49,464 bases of DNA from NCBI GenBank assembly GCA_964573995.1, contig CAZNLH010000019.1, positions 1 to 49,464 of the forward strand. The letters run 5' to 3'. Below are positions 1-8,657 of this stretch, piece by piece (the stretch's first letter is position 1; each line of letters opens with the position of its first letter). The position numbers were made by a program, and so were the translations under genes. Under the pieces are notes generated by a model that ran no database searches, was not told the DNA's origin, and saw nothing but the letters and a program-made list of their open reading frames with translations. The stretch comes from CAZNLH01 sp964573995. Its GTDB lineage: Bacteria; Gemmatimonadota; CAZMKB01; CAZNLH01.

Positions 1-32
1 GCCAGGGTAACGGACGATGTCTTGATTCTCAT
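1..32 (-). CDS. Start of a leftward gene, cut by the window edge
   Basis: Only the first ten codons are visible, reading MRIKTSSVTL. The ATG at 32 (reverse strand) is preceded by a strong ribosome binding site (GGAGAAAGGAG, about 8 bases upstream), which is why I accept it as a real start. It lies about 90 bases downstream of the PorV-like gene on the same strand and is probably the next member of that surface operon. The basic, hydroxyl-rich start would fit the beginning of a signal peptide, but nothing more can be said. Confidence 0.6.
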   Translation of the reverse strand, partial: MRIKTSSVTL

Positions 33-123
33 CTTGCCGGCTCCTTTCTCCTGCCGTGTCGTGAGGTGAAGGTTATCTCCGGATCCAGTTGCAAGTATTG
101 TCGATCAGATCAAGTTGCCGCTC

Positions 124-1218
124 TCAGAAATTCAAGGAGACTGAAAACCTCTGTATCGAATCGAGGACGCCCAGGTTTGCGTAGGCGTAGTCAAGGCCTA
201 TTCCGAAGGAACTGGTAGTGATCTTGAGGCCCCCTCCCCAGGTCAACGACTCTGTATCGTGGTTGGCCTTGTATCCGCTGCGTATGAACAGGAGTTCCTT
301 CCAGGAATATTCAGCGCCGATGCCCAACCTCTCGACGTTGTCGTTTGGATGTATGCCGTCGACTTCGAGGCTGAGGCGGTGTTGAGGGTTGAGATACAGA
401 CCGGATTCCTGTCCCAGGATGTTGATTACCGTTCCGACGCGAAAGGTCATGGGCAGCGACCAGCCACGGGTGGAGAGGGTTGTCTCGGTCTCGTTGATCC
501 CATCGCCGTTGAGGTCTTCTCCGTAGGTAAGATCTCTTCCTGACAACTTCATCCTGCCCCCGAAATTGGAGATACTCATCCCGATCCTCAGTCCCTTGTA
601 CCCGATGTCGAGCAGGGTACCGAGGTCGACGGCGAAGTTGGAGGCGCTTTCGTTGAATGCGTGTTCCGTGATGTACTTCCCTGTAATTCCCACGGAGAAG
701 CGGTCGGTCATGGGTCTCGAGAAGGTAAGGCCGAAGGCGAAGTCCGAGAAGTCGAAGAAGATGCCGTTTCCATCGGGCTGGTCCACGGTTGTCTGTTCCA
801 TTTCGGAGGTGTTGAGAGCAATTGCGCTGATGCCGATGGCGCCCTGAGACCAGGGGATGACAAGGCCGAAATAGTCGTGCGAGATATCCGTGGAGAACCA
901 CCTGGTGTGCCCGAGGGTCATCATTCGGTCCGTGATGATGGCTGCCCCGGCCGGGTTCCAGAATAGGGAGGTGGCATCGTTGGCGAGGGCGACGAAGTTC
1001 CCCCCCATCGCGACGGCCCGGGGGCCGACTTCTATCTTGAGAAACTGCGCGGCGGTTGTCCCTACGTTGGTCTGGGAAACGAGGTCCTGCGGTGACAGGA
1101 AAATCCACAACGCCAACACGGGCAATGAGAGTGCGCGGATCACTCGGTTCATGCCGTTGCCGGCGCGTCGGCGCCCCCCTGTACCATCCATTCTTATTAT
1201 CTTCTCCTTCATGGCCAT
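124..1218 (-). CDS. PorV/PorQ-family outer-membrane beta-barrel protein
   Basis: 364 residues. An N-terminal hydrophobic segment (about residues 27-48, ending in VSQ) fits a signal peptide. The mature start has the family signature: a stretch ending VGPRAVAMGGNFVALANDAT (about residues 64-83), then SLFWNPAGAA. The rest alternates short beta strands and glycine turns and ends in F, typical of a barrel. In Bacteroidota, PorV is the type IX secretion outer-membrane shuttle that brings cargo to the sortase; FCB candidate phyla carry many paralogues. It starts 6 bases after the stop of the exported FN3 protein, which itself ends in a sorting-like domain, so a role in exporting or anchoring that neighbour is an attractive inference. 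Start uncertain: ATG 1218, ATG 1212 and ATG 1197 are all possible. Confidence 0.85.
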   Translation of the reverse strand: MAMKEKIIRMDGTGGRRRAGNGMNRVIRALSLPVLALWIFLSPQDLVSQTNVGTTAAQFLKIEVGPRAVAMGGNFVALANDATSLFWNPAGAAIITDRMMTLGHTRWFSTDISHDYFGLVIPWSQGAIGISAIALNTSEMEQTTVDQPDGNGIFFDFSDFAFGLTFSRPMTDRFSVGITGKYITEHAFNESASNFAVDLGTLLDIGYKGLRIGMSISNFGGRMKLSGRDLTYGEDLNGDGINETETTLSTRGWSLPMTFRVGTVINILGQESGLYLNPQHRLSLEVDGIHPNDNVERLGIGAEYSWKELLFIRSGYKANHDTESLTWGGGLKITTSSFGIGLDYAYANLGVLDSIQRFSVSLNF

Positions 1219-1224
1219 CTTGGG

Positions 1225-3968
1225 CTATTTTATGATCAGGAACTTCCCGATCTTTTTCCTTCCTTCCAGCGTCTTGACGGCGTAAATATAGAGTCCATAG
1301 GCTACGTTCTGGCCGTTCCNNNNNNNNNNNNNNNNNNNNNNNNNNNNNNNNNNNNNNNNNNNNNNNNNNNNNNNNNNNNNNNNNNNNNNNNNNNNNNNNN
1401 NNNNNNNNNNNNNNNNNNNCCGTTGTAACCCCTTCCTCCCGGCTCCAGGTCCCATCCCTCCGGGCCGTAAAAGGTACTGTCCGGAAAGAGGTCGCTGTAT
1501 TCGTAGTCCAGGAGTCGTGTCCACGGGCTGACATCAATCGGAGATTGAGGGTCGGTCACGACATATACCTTGATCGGGATCTTTATCGGGCCGTAGACGC
1601 CGCCGAAGCCGTCGTCCACCATTACCGATGTGCTCTCCTCGTGGCTGACTTCTATCATGAAGTCGTCGAATCCTGACACGAATGCGTCGCCGACGTTCGG
1701 GTCGCCCCGGTCCCGGAACCAGTCGAATGTGCACGTGTCTCCATGCACGAGTGTCCATCCCATCGTACTGACGCCTTCACCCTCGATGTCCCTGGCGTAC
1801 ACGCGGAATCCGTCCACGGTGGGCAGGTTGTCGCCGTCCGGTTTGAAATTGATGAACGTGAAGGGGGTGCCGGTATCGAGATCGGTGAAGGTGTATGTGC
1901 CCTTGGTCAGGTCATACAGGTTCAGCGTGGTCTCTGTCACGTGGATGGAATCTCCGTCGACTACTATGATGTCGCCCGAGTCGTTGAAGGTGATCTCGTA
2001 TTCGTGGTCCGTCAGGGAGGCCGGATCGATCAACTGGACCTGTACCGTCCCCTGGCACGGCCCTCCGATCGGTTCGAGGTCGCCCTCCTGAACGCTCCCC
2101 GCCGCCAGGTCCGCGGCATCGACGCGTGGAGTAACGCTGACGACGTGCCCCTCGATCGTGCTTCGACCAAGCCCATTCTCATAGGACGGTTCATTTTCGC
2201 CCGGCACGCCCCTGTCGTAGGCTGTCACACAGTACCAGTATTCAATGCCGTTGACGAGGTTTGTATCCTTATATGAGTGGCTGAGCCCGGTATCATCTCC
2301 CAGGTACCTCCCGCCGATGGGATCGATCCCTGTGACCGAGTCGGCCAGGTCGAACTGGGCTATTGGCACGTATCCGACGACATCTCCAAGGGCGTCCGTT
2401 ACGGGGTCTCCCCATGTCCTGCCGCGGTCGGTGCTTCGGTAGACGCGGTATCCTTCAAAGTCCTCGTCCCCGGTCCTTATGTCCCGGCTGCTCTCGGATG
2501 GTTCCGCGTTCCAGAAGATGGTCGCCTTTCGGTCACCGGGGACACCAGATAGGTGCGGTGTCGCCGGGGGATTGGACCCCTGGAAGTAGAGATCCTGCGC
2601 CATCCGGGCCGCTTCCTCCGCGTTGTCGAAGAGGTCTGTGGAGTCTTCACCCATGACCACGACGATCGCGAAGTTGACGGAATCCCCGACGTTGAGATCG
2701 AACGGGCCAGTGGAAAAGATATAGGTGATGTCCGCACCGTTGCGGTCGTCGGTGGGGTCCGGGTCGAGGAACGCGCCGTTCAGGGAGTCGTGATCAACAT
2801 GGACGTTGAGGGGATGGAAGTAAAGGGATGGGTCGATGTTGGGGTCGGTGGGATCGCTCGTCAGGATGGGCCAGATTTCTTCATCCTGGATTGGTGAAAA
2901 AGAGTCGTCGAAGTAGTGGAAGTTTGTGATGCCCATGTTGTCAGGGCTCTTCAGGAGCCCGACTCCCGTGTAACCGACGGGGCCGACCCAGTCGGTCATC
3001 TCGCCGCCCGTGGTGTTCTCTGGAATACCGTTCGAGTCCCACTCATAGATGAAGTTGATGCCCTGTTGTCCGGTCTCCCGTCCGATTCGAGCAGTGCCTA
3101 TCAGGTCGTCGTTGTTGAAGTCGTTTTTTATATCGGCCATCAGGCCGGCGTAGACCCCCGAGTAATTGGTGGGGGTTGTCCCCGACACGCTTCCGCTCTC
3201 GTTCTTTATCCAGAAGTTGAGGAAGAAGAAGTCCTCTGCGTAGGGCCTGTTGTATGAATAGGTGGTCTGCGAGACGACGATCCCCAGCGCTCCCCGGCTG
3301 TTGTCCTCGTCGTTGTATATACAGTAGATGTCCCGGTCAGAGGTGAATTCCCCATCGACCTGCTGCCCGAAGGTCGCTGAGGTCGAATCGACGTTGATCC
3401 GGAAGCGTCCGGGCCAGAAGGGACTTGTCCTGTAGCCCGGCCAGGTCTCGCCTATGTCGCTGAAGGCCAGGAATGGAGTGCCGTCCGATGCCGTGTTGTT
3501 GTCGGTGCGTACAGATGAGAAGAGTTCTCCCCTCGAATTGTCTTGTGCTTCCCAGTCGAAGGATTCGACCTGCGTGGTGGGATCGGAAAAGGAGCCTATT
3601 ACGTTTCCGTCGACGGCCACGAGGAAATTCACTCCGAAGCCGTACTGCTGGAAGTCCGAACCGTTGGCCGGCCAGTGCAGGGCCGGGGCGAAGTAGTGAA
3701 AGTCAGAGAGGAGGCCGAAGTTGCCATGGACGTTTGAGACTTGCCCCTTGTCGACGATTCCCACCCCCCTGTCGCCCTTGCTCATCAGTGATATCCTTCC
3801 GGGCTGCTGCATCCTGAGGCGGGTTCCCTCCAGTACGCCGTGACAGGCCACGCAATCGACTCCAGGGCCGGCGGGCGAGGAATAGGCGGCCTTTATGAGG
3901 CAGAAGAGTGCGATGAGGCATAACGATAGTGATGATGTTGTGGTCATTCCGCTCTTCATGCGTCCCAT
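1225..3968 (-). CDS. Exported FN3-domain protein with N-terminal CxxCH heme motif and sorting-type C-terminus (crossed by N gap)
   Basis: A large secreted protein of about 900 residues interrupted by 100 N (1320-1419). Signal peptide about residues 11-30. Right after it lies CVACH (Cys39-His43), a c-type heme attachment motif. The middle is beta-rich with many Asp/Gly/Asn turns; a fibronectin type III segment with EGYRVYRSTDRG lies near residues 480-560. After the gap the end reads NGQNVAYGLYIYAVKT and closes in FLIIK, as in Por/type IX C-terminal sorting domains. The parts before and after the gap are in different frames only because the 100 N length is arbitrary; I read them as one gene. 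Its ATG overlaps the stop of the TonB receptor by one base, so the two are translationally coupled. ATG 3959 is an alternative start. Heme loading is inferred, and substrate and role are unknown. Confidence 0.8.
1320..1419. other. Assembly gap of 100 N
   Basis: A run of exactly 100 N inside the exported FN3 protein gene. The flanks do not share an overlap, so real sequence is missing here, probably much of the sorting domain. The true length is unknown. Confidence 0.98.
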
Positions 3969-6559
3969 TAGAATGCAGTCCTAAAACCGAACCTGATGAT
4001 TCGCGGCGCCCCTACATCGCTCGGGTCGAATGCCGAGTCCCTCCCTTCGGAGGTTGCATTTTCACCGCCCGTCGTCTGCCACAGTTCTCCGGTTAGCGGA
4101 TTTACGTATAGTACGTTGCGGCGGTTGAAGATATTGCTGACCTCGAGGAATAGGGTCTGACGCAGGCCTCCTGTCCGTATATCCTTGTGAATATTGAGGT
4201 CTACTGTACCGTTCCAGGGAAGGCGGGCCGAGTTCTTCTCCAGTATGAGGCCCGGGACCCCCGAAGAAGGCGTGTATGGAAGCCCGCTGGTATATTGAAC
4301 GACGGTGCTGATCCCGGAGTGAGCGAACGGGTGAAATCCCAGGAACTCCGGCCCCTCCCAGGAGCCGCTGTTTAGTGTGACGTCGCCTGAGATGGAGTGG
4401 CGCCGGTCAAAGTCGAGGAAGAAGTCCTGGTTCTCTTCTTGTTGCTCGTAGTAGACGTTGTAGTATCCTTCCAGTGGGAAGGAACGATTCCCCTTCGCGA
4501 TCGAGTAGGTGTAATTCAAGTCCCAGGCCAGGTGATTGTTGTACCTGCGGTCGAGGCTCAGTTCTATCCCCTTGACGTTGGCGTAGTCGATGTTCGTAAA
4601 GTAGGTGTAATGATAACTGCTGTTTTCAGTCGTCACCCTTACTTCTTCGGTCCCGATCAGGTTCGAGATGTCCTTGAAGAATGCGGTCACGCTGAGTCCG
4701 AGGTCATCTGTGACCTCTTGCTTGACGCCGACCTCGTAGGCAACCGTCTTCTGGGGCTTGATGTCCCTGTTCCCGACGTTGCCGAAGGACAGGTCGTCGA
4801 GGTTATCGGGATTGAGGTTCCTGGTGTTGGAGAAGAAGAGGTCGTACTCCGGGTTCTGGAAGAAGTGCCCATAGGAGAAATAAATGAGACTCTTGTCAGT
4901 GATCGGGTGCGACATGCTTATTCGGGGAGAGAACTGGGTCTTGATGGGCACTTTTACCATGGGTGACTCGGGATTCTCGAGGTCGCTCCACATCGTGGCG
5001 CGGGGGTCTACGAAGTCGAACCGCAGGCCGGCGTTCAGGACGAAGAACTCGTATTCGATCTTGTCCTGCAGGTAGGCAGAACCCTCGATCGGGTGCTGGG
5101 AGTATCGATCTTCGAGGTTGAACCAGGGGTCCTGGAACTGCCTGAAGGAGATCTCGTGGTACCTGATCTCTCCGCCAGCCTTGATTTCGTGCCTTTCTCC
5201 CTGCTGGTGGATGAGGTCCACCTTGCCGAGTGTGGTTGTGATACGGCTCCTCTGAAAGATGTTGTCGTCGCCCTGGACATAGAAGTTGAGGGAAGGATCC
5301 GTCTCTCCCCTCGTATATTCTTGCGGCAGTTTGTCTCCAACCGAGATGTCGTAAAACTGGCGGTCACGCGAGCCCATGGCGGAGAGGTAATAGGATCTCC
5401 CAATATTCTCGCTCCAGATCAGGCCGATTCGGTCGCTCGACTTGAGGTTGGTCACCCGGTTGTCCGGCAGGTACTTCCAGGCGTGACTATAGTCCTGGTA
5501 CTCGTTCCGGCTGTTCTGCCCCAACAACGTAATCTTCCCCCCCTTTCCGGCCTCGTAGTTTACCTTCCAGTTCAGGTCCTCTTCAAGGTGATATCCGAAG
5601 GGGAGGTAACTGTCCTCCTTGTTGCTCCTGGTGGAGACGTAGAAGGAGACGTCGTCGAGGCCCACTACGGGTCCACTGAACGATGCCGATATGATGCCGG
5701 GGAGAGGAAGCCTTACTTTTCGATCGAAGACATCGGGTGCGGCATAGAGGGATTCGCCGGTTTGTGGATCTCTCTGGCTGTCTATCCCTTCACCCGCCCA
5801 GTCTTTCTTCCGATAGGGGCTGTTGTTGATCATGACGCTCTTGTATTCCACCTGACCGTGAAAGTCCTCTCCACCCTCTTTCGTTACCACGTTGATGACT
5901 CCCGAGAGGGCGTTACCGTATTCCGCGTTGAAGGTCCCGGTCAGGATGACCAATTGATCAATGGAATCATCGTTCAGGAGGCTGTTGATCCCACCGAAGA
6001 GGGAGTTCTCTACCGGTAATCCATCGATGAAGTAGGCCAACTCTCCAGTCCTGCCGCCTCGTATGTGGAGGTTGTTGTTGGCATCGGTGACGAAGCCGGG
6101 CTGGTACTTCAGGATTTCGTCCAGGCGGTTGACGGGAAGGTTCTCGATCTTCTTGTTGGAGACGACCTTGATCGACGAAGTGATATCTCTCCGCAAGAGG
6201 GGCCGCTCCGCTGTGATGGTCATCGCCGGCATCTCGAGTACCCTGGTGCCGAGCCTGAAATCTATTCGTGTCGTCCCGTCGACAATCACCTCGGCGCTAT
6301 CCTTCGTGACATCCTGGTGGCCGATCAAGGAGGCTGTTATAGAGTATGTCCCCGGGGGGACGTTGAGAAGGAAGTAACGGCCCGAGCGATCGGTAAGTGT
6401 GCCGATTCGTGTGCCGTCAATGCGGACCTGGGCCCCCGCGAGCGGTTCCTTCGTGTCGAGGTCTGATACCTGGCCTACTATCTTTCCGGTTGTACCGGCA
6501 TGAGATGCTGTAGTGTATAAAAGTATCGATACCGCTGCTGTCATGAACAGCCGTTTCAT
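3968..6559 (-). CDS. TonB-dependent outer-membrane receptor with carboxypeptidase-regulatory N-terminal domain
   Basis: 863 residues from ATG 6559, chosen because GAAAGGGAT lies just upstream and MKRLFMTAAV begins a clear signal peptide; the longer open frame to 6595 lacks this. Order: signal peptide (1-21); CarboxypepD_reg-like beta sandwich with GKIVGQVSDLDTKEPLAGA (about 25-105); plug domain with NLPVNRLDEILKYQPGFV, IRGGRTGELAYFIDGLPVEN and a GNALSGVINVVTK stretch (about 115-230); then a long beta barrel ending in aromatic F. It takes up or binds a large ligand with energy from TonB; the ligand is not evident. Unlike a SusC system there is no SusD; instead an exported FN3 protein and a PorV-like protein follow. 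Transcription very likely starts at the consensus promoter at 6638-6666. Confidence 0.93.
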   Translation of the reverse strand: MKRLFMTAAVSILLYTTASHAGTTGKIVGQVSDLDTKEPLAGAQVRIDGTRIGTLTDRSGRYFLLNVPPGTYSITASLIGHQDVTKDSAEVIVDGTTRIDFRLGTRVLEMPAMTITAERPLLRRDITSSIKVVSNKKIENLPVNRLDEILKYQPGFVTDANNNLHIRGGRTGELAYFIDGLPVENSLFGGINSLLNDDSIDQLVILTGTFNAEYGNALSGVINVVTKEGGEDFHGQVEYKSVMINNSPYRKKDWAGEGIDSQRDPQTGESLYAAPDVFDRKVRLPLPGIISASFSGPVVGLDDVSFYVSTRSNKEDSYLPFGYHLEEDLNWKVNYEAGKGGKITLLGQNSRNEYQDYSHAWKYLPDNRVTNLKSSDRIGLIWSENIGRSYYLSAMGSRDRQFYDISVGDKLPQEYTRGETDPSLNFYVQGDDNIFQRSRITTTLGKVDLIHQQGERHEIKAGGEIRYHEISFRQFQDPWFNLEDRYSQHPIEGSAYLQDKIEYEFFVLNAGLRFDFVDPRATMWSDLENPESPMVKVPIKTQFSPRISMSHPITDKSLIYFSYGHFFQNPEYDLFFSNTRNLNPDNLDDLSFGNVGNRDIKPQKTVAYEVGVKQEVTDDLGLSVTAFFKDISNLIGTEEVRVTTENSSYHYTYFTNIDYANVKGIELSLDRRYNNHLAWDLNYTYSIAKGNRSFPLEGYYNVYYEQQEENQDFFLDFDRRHSISGDVTLNSGSWEGPEFLGFHPFAHSGISTVVQYTSGLPYTPSSGVPGLILEKNSARLPWNGTVDLNIHKDIRTGGLRQTLFLEVSNIFNRRNVLYVNPLTGELWQTTGGENATSEGRDSAFDPSDVGAPRIIRFGFRTAF

Positions 6560-6637
6560 GTATCCCTTTCGTTGATATACCGGGCACTTATCCACGAGGT
6601 GGTCACCCTGCCGAACGGCTTGTAAAAACGATTCAAC

Positions 6638-6666
6638 ATTATAGCGCCTTCTGTTGGTGCTGTCAA
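6638..6666 (-). promoter_or_regulatory. Sigma-70 promoter of the TonB-receptor operon
   Basis: On the reverse strand TTGACA (6666-6661), a 17-base spacer and TATAAT (6643-6638): both hexamers match the consensus perfectly at ideal spacing. It fires toward the TonB receptor start at 6559 and sits back to back with the citrate synthase promoter candidate. Confidence 0.8.
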
Positions 6667-6686
6667 TAATATTTACTACTTGAGAA

Positions 6687-6716
6687 TTGACATGGCGCGT
6701 GGATTCATTAGATTAT
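6687..6716 (+). promoter_or_regulatory. Candidate sigma-70 promoter for citrate synthase
   Basis: TTGACA at 6687-6692, 18-base spacer, GATTAT at 6711-6716, about 140 bases before the citrate synthase start. The -35 box is perfect, the -10 box is weaker. Its -35 box lies 20 bases from the -35 box of the divergent TonB operon promoter. Confidence 0.5.
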
Positions 6717-6853
6717 TATCGACCTGCCCCGTTTATTGGAAAAACGATCTCCTCTATTTGAGATTTTCCTAACAATCAGAGTACATCGTCATCGAGTGCT
6801 CGCTGGTTTCCGGAGGTTTAAACCCATAACAATCTTGCCAGGAGGATGGTCAC

Positions 6854-8131
6854 ATGGCTACCGTACTGAAGCAGAAACTCGCCTCCCAGATCCCCGCGCT
6901 TCGTGATGAGATCCGTGGGATAATAAAGGGACATGGCGATCATGTCATCTCCGAGGTCACCGTTACCCAGGCTTACGGCGGAATGCGAGGCGTAAAGGCG
7001 ATGGTCTGCGACACCTCACTCGTCGAACCGGAAAAGGGGCTGATCATCCGTGGAATTCCGCTCCTCGAGGGGCTGACGGATAAATGGCCGGAAGAGATCT
7101 TCTGGCTACTCCTGACAGGTGATCTCCCCACCCGAGAAGAGAGGGACAGCCTCAGCCGGGCATACGCCGACAGGTCGGAGGTGCCGGGGTATGTATGGGA
7201 CGTGCTCCGAACCATGCCGGAAGACTCCCATCCAATGGCCATGCTCAGCACAGGCATCCTCGTGATGGAGAGGGAATCGCGTTTCAGGGCTGCATATGAT
7301 CGGGGAGTGAAGAAGGAAGATTACTGGGACCCCATGTTTGAGGAGGCCCTGGATCTCCTCGGGAAACTTCCATCCCTGGCCGCCGGTGTCTACCGGATCA
7401 GGTACAAGAAGGGCGACCTCATTCCCTACGACAGGGGCCTGGACTGGGGGGCCAACTACGCGCACATGATCGGCATCGACAACCCGGAATTCTATGACTA
7501 CATGCGCCTCTACCTGACGCTTCACTGTGATCACGAGGGTGGCAATGTCAGCGCAAACACCTGCCACACGGTGGGAAGCGCGCTATCCGATGCATACTAC
7601 GCCGTATCGGCGGGTCTCAACGGCCTGGCCGGGCCATTGCACGGGCTGGCGAACCAGGAATGTCTGAAGTGGGTGCTCGGCGTGATCGAACGCTTCAACG
7701 GTCCACCCACCAGCGAACAACTGAGGGATTATGCCTGGGAGACCCTGAACAGTGGAAAGGTGATCCCGGGGTATGGTCACGCAGTACTCCGCGTTCCTGA
7801 TCCCCGTTTCATCGCCTTTCTCGACTTCGGCAAGAAGCACCTGAGCGATGATCCGGTCTTCAAGACCGTCGATACGATCTTCCAGGTGGTGCCCGATGTC
7901 TTGAAGGAGCACGGGAAGGCCAAGAACCCGTGGCCGAACGTAGATGCTGGCTCCGGGTCGATCCTCTATCATTATGGGCTCAGGGAGTTTGCCTACTACA
8001 CGGTACTGTTCAGCGTATCCAGGGCACAGGGGATGTTGGCCCAACTCATAATCAACCGTGCGATGGGTACCTCGATCACACGCCCCAAGTCGGTCGGGAC
8101 GAAGTGGATCGAGGAGCAGGTGGGTATGTAA
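6854..8131 (+). CDS. gltA: Citrate synthase, eukaryotic/mitochondrial type
   Basis: 425 residues; condenses acetyl-CoA with oxaloacetate to citrate, first step of the TCA cycle. The catalytic triad of the pig enzyme (His274, His320, Asp375) is present as His263 in GPLHGLANQE, His309 in PGYGHAVLR and Asp364 in NVDAGSGSI. The HEGGNVSANTCHTVGSALSD block and the C-terminal SITRPKSVGTKWIE stretch are those of the mitochondrial-type branch, not of the allosteric hexameric enzyme of E. coli. Length fits this branch. Start supported by GGAGG at 6841-6845, eight bases before ATG. It stands alone, divergent from the TonB operon; no other TCA gene is adjacent. Confidence 0.95.
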   Translation: MATVLKQKLASQIPALRDEIRGIIKGHGDHVISEVTVTQAYGGMRGVKAMVCDTSLVEPEKGLIIRGIPLLEGLTDKWPEEIFWLLLTGDLPTREERDSLSRAYADRSEVPGYVWDVLRTMPEDSHPMAMLSTGILVMERESRFRAAYDRGVKKEDYWDPMFEEALDLLGKLPSLAAGVYRIRYKKGDLIPYDRGLDWGANYAHMIGIDNPEFYDYMRLYLTLHCDHEGGNVSANTCHTVGSALSDAYYAVSAGLNGLAGPLHGLANQECLKWVLGVIERFNGPPTSEQLRDYAWETLNSGKVIPGYGHAVLRVPDPRFIAFLDFGKKHLSDDPVFKTVDTIFQVVPDVLKEHGKAKNPWPNVDAGSGSILYHYGLREFAYYTVLFSVSRAQGMLAQLIINRAMGTSITRPKSVGTKWIEEQVGM

Positions 8132-8657
8132 AGATCGAAGGCGGAAGGATAAAGGAAGGGACCCATCAGGGCCCCCTTCCTCGCAAGAGGGTATTGGGGG
8201 GATTGTCCGTTTAAAGGACTTGTTCCACTGCGCCCTCCGGTGATATAGAGCGAAGGGACCATCTGTCGGATGAGCGACCTTGTTTCAGCCCCTTGCTACT
8301 GATCCCAGAGTGGCAGGATATCCGTCCCCCGTGCGGGATATCCCCCCTTGTCAGGCTTTCCGATTTATACCGCGTCGGCCGCATCACCTCCACGGCGGAT
8401 CACTCTTATTCACTATAACATTCATGAAGAATTAGTCAAGGGGATTGTCCCTCAGGAAGTTCCACTAATTTTTGTCAATCCCCGCGCCCTCGTCGTAACC
8501 TGTAATCGGACGGACTCTATTGGCATATCCAGGTCTGAGGGCTTCCGATCCCTGAAAAGAGTTGCGTCCCGCTGTGTTATATCGTAGGATTACAGGTGTC
8601 CTTCCGGTGGTGGGCCGTCCGAACGGGCGTGCCTTGGCCCTGAATGAGGGATAGAGA
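8132..8657. other. 526-base intergenic region with several inverted repeats
   Basis: No convincing reading frame. Three symmetric elements are visible: GGAAGGG/CCCTTCC (8154-8160 and 8174-8180) just after citrate synthase; GGATATCCG/CGGGATATCC (8316-8324 and 8334-8343); GGGGATTG/CAATCCCC (8440-8447 and 8476-8483). The string GGGGATTGTCC occurs near 8197 and again at 8440. The first hairpin may end the citrate synthase transcript but lacks a T-run. No clear promoter for the GH57 gene was recognised. Confidence 0.5.
8154..8180 (+). terminator. Possible hairpin terminator after citrate synthase
   Basis: Stem GGAAGGG/CCCTTCC of 7 bp, with an inner CCC/GGG pairing around ATCA, 22 bases after the stop codon. 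No T-run follows, so intrinsic termination is doubtful. Confidence 0.3.

Noticed and set aside
1225..1537. Frame change across the N gap suggesting two genes or a frameshift
   Set aside because: The gap length is a placeholder. The sequence after it is the expected sorting-domain end of the same protein.
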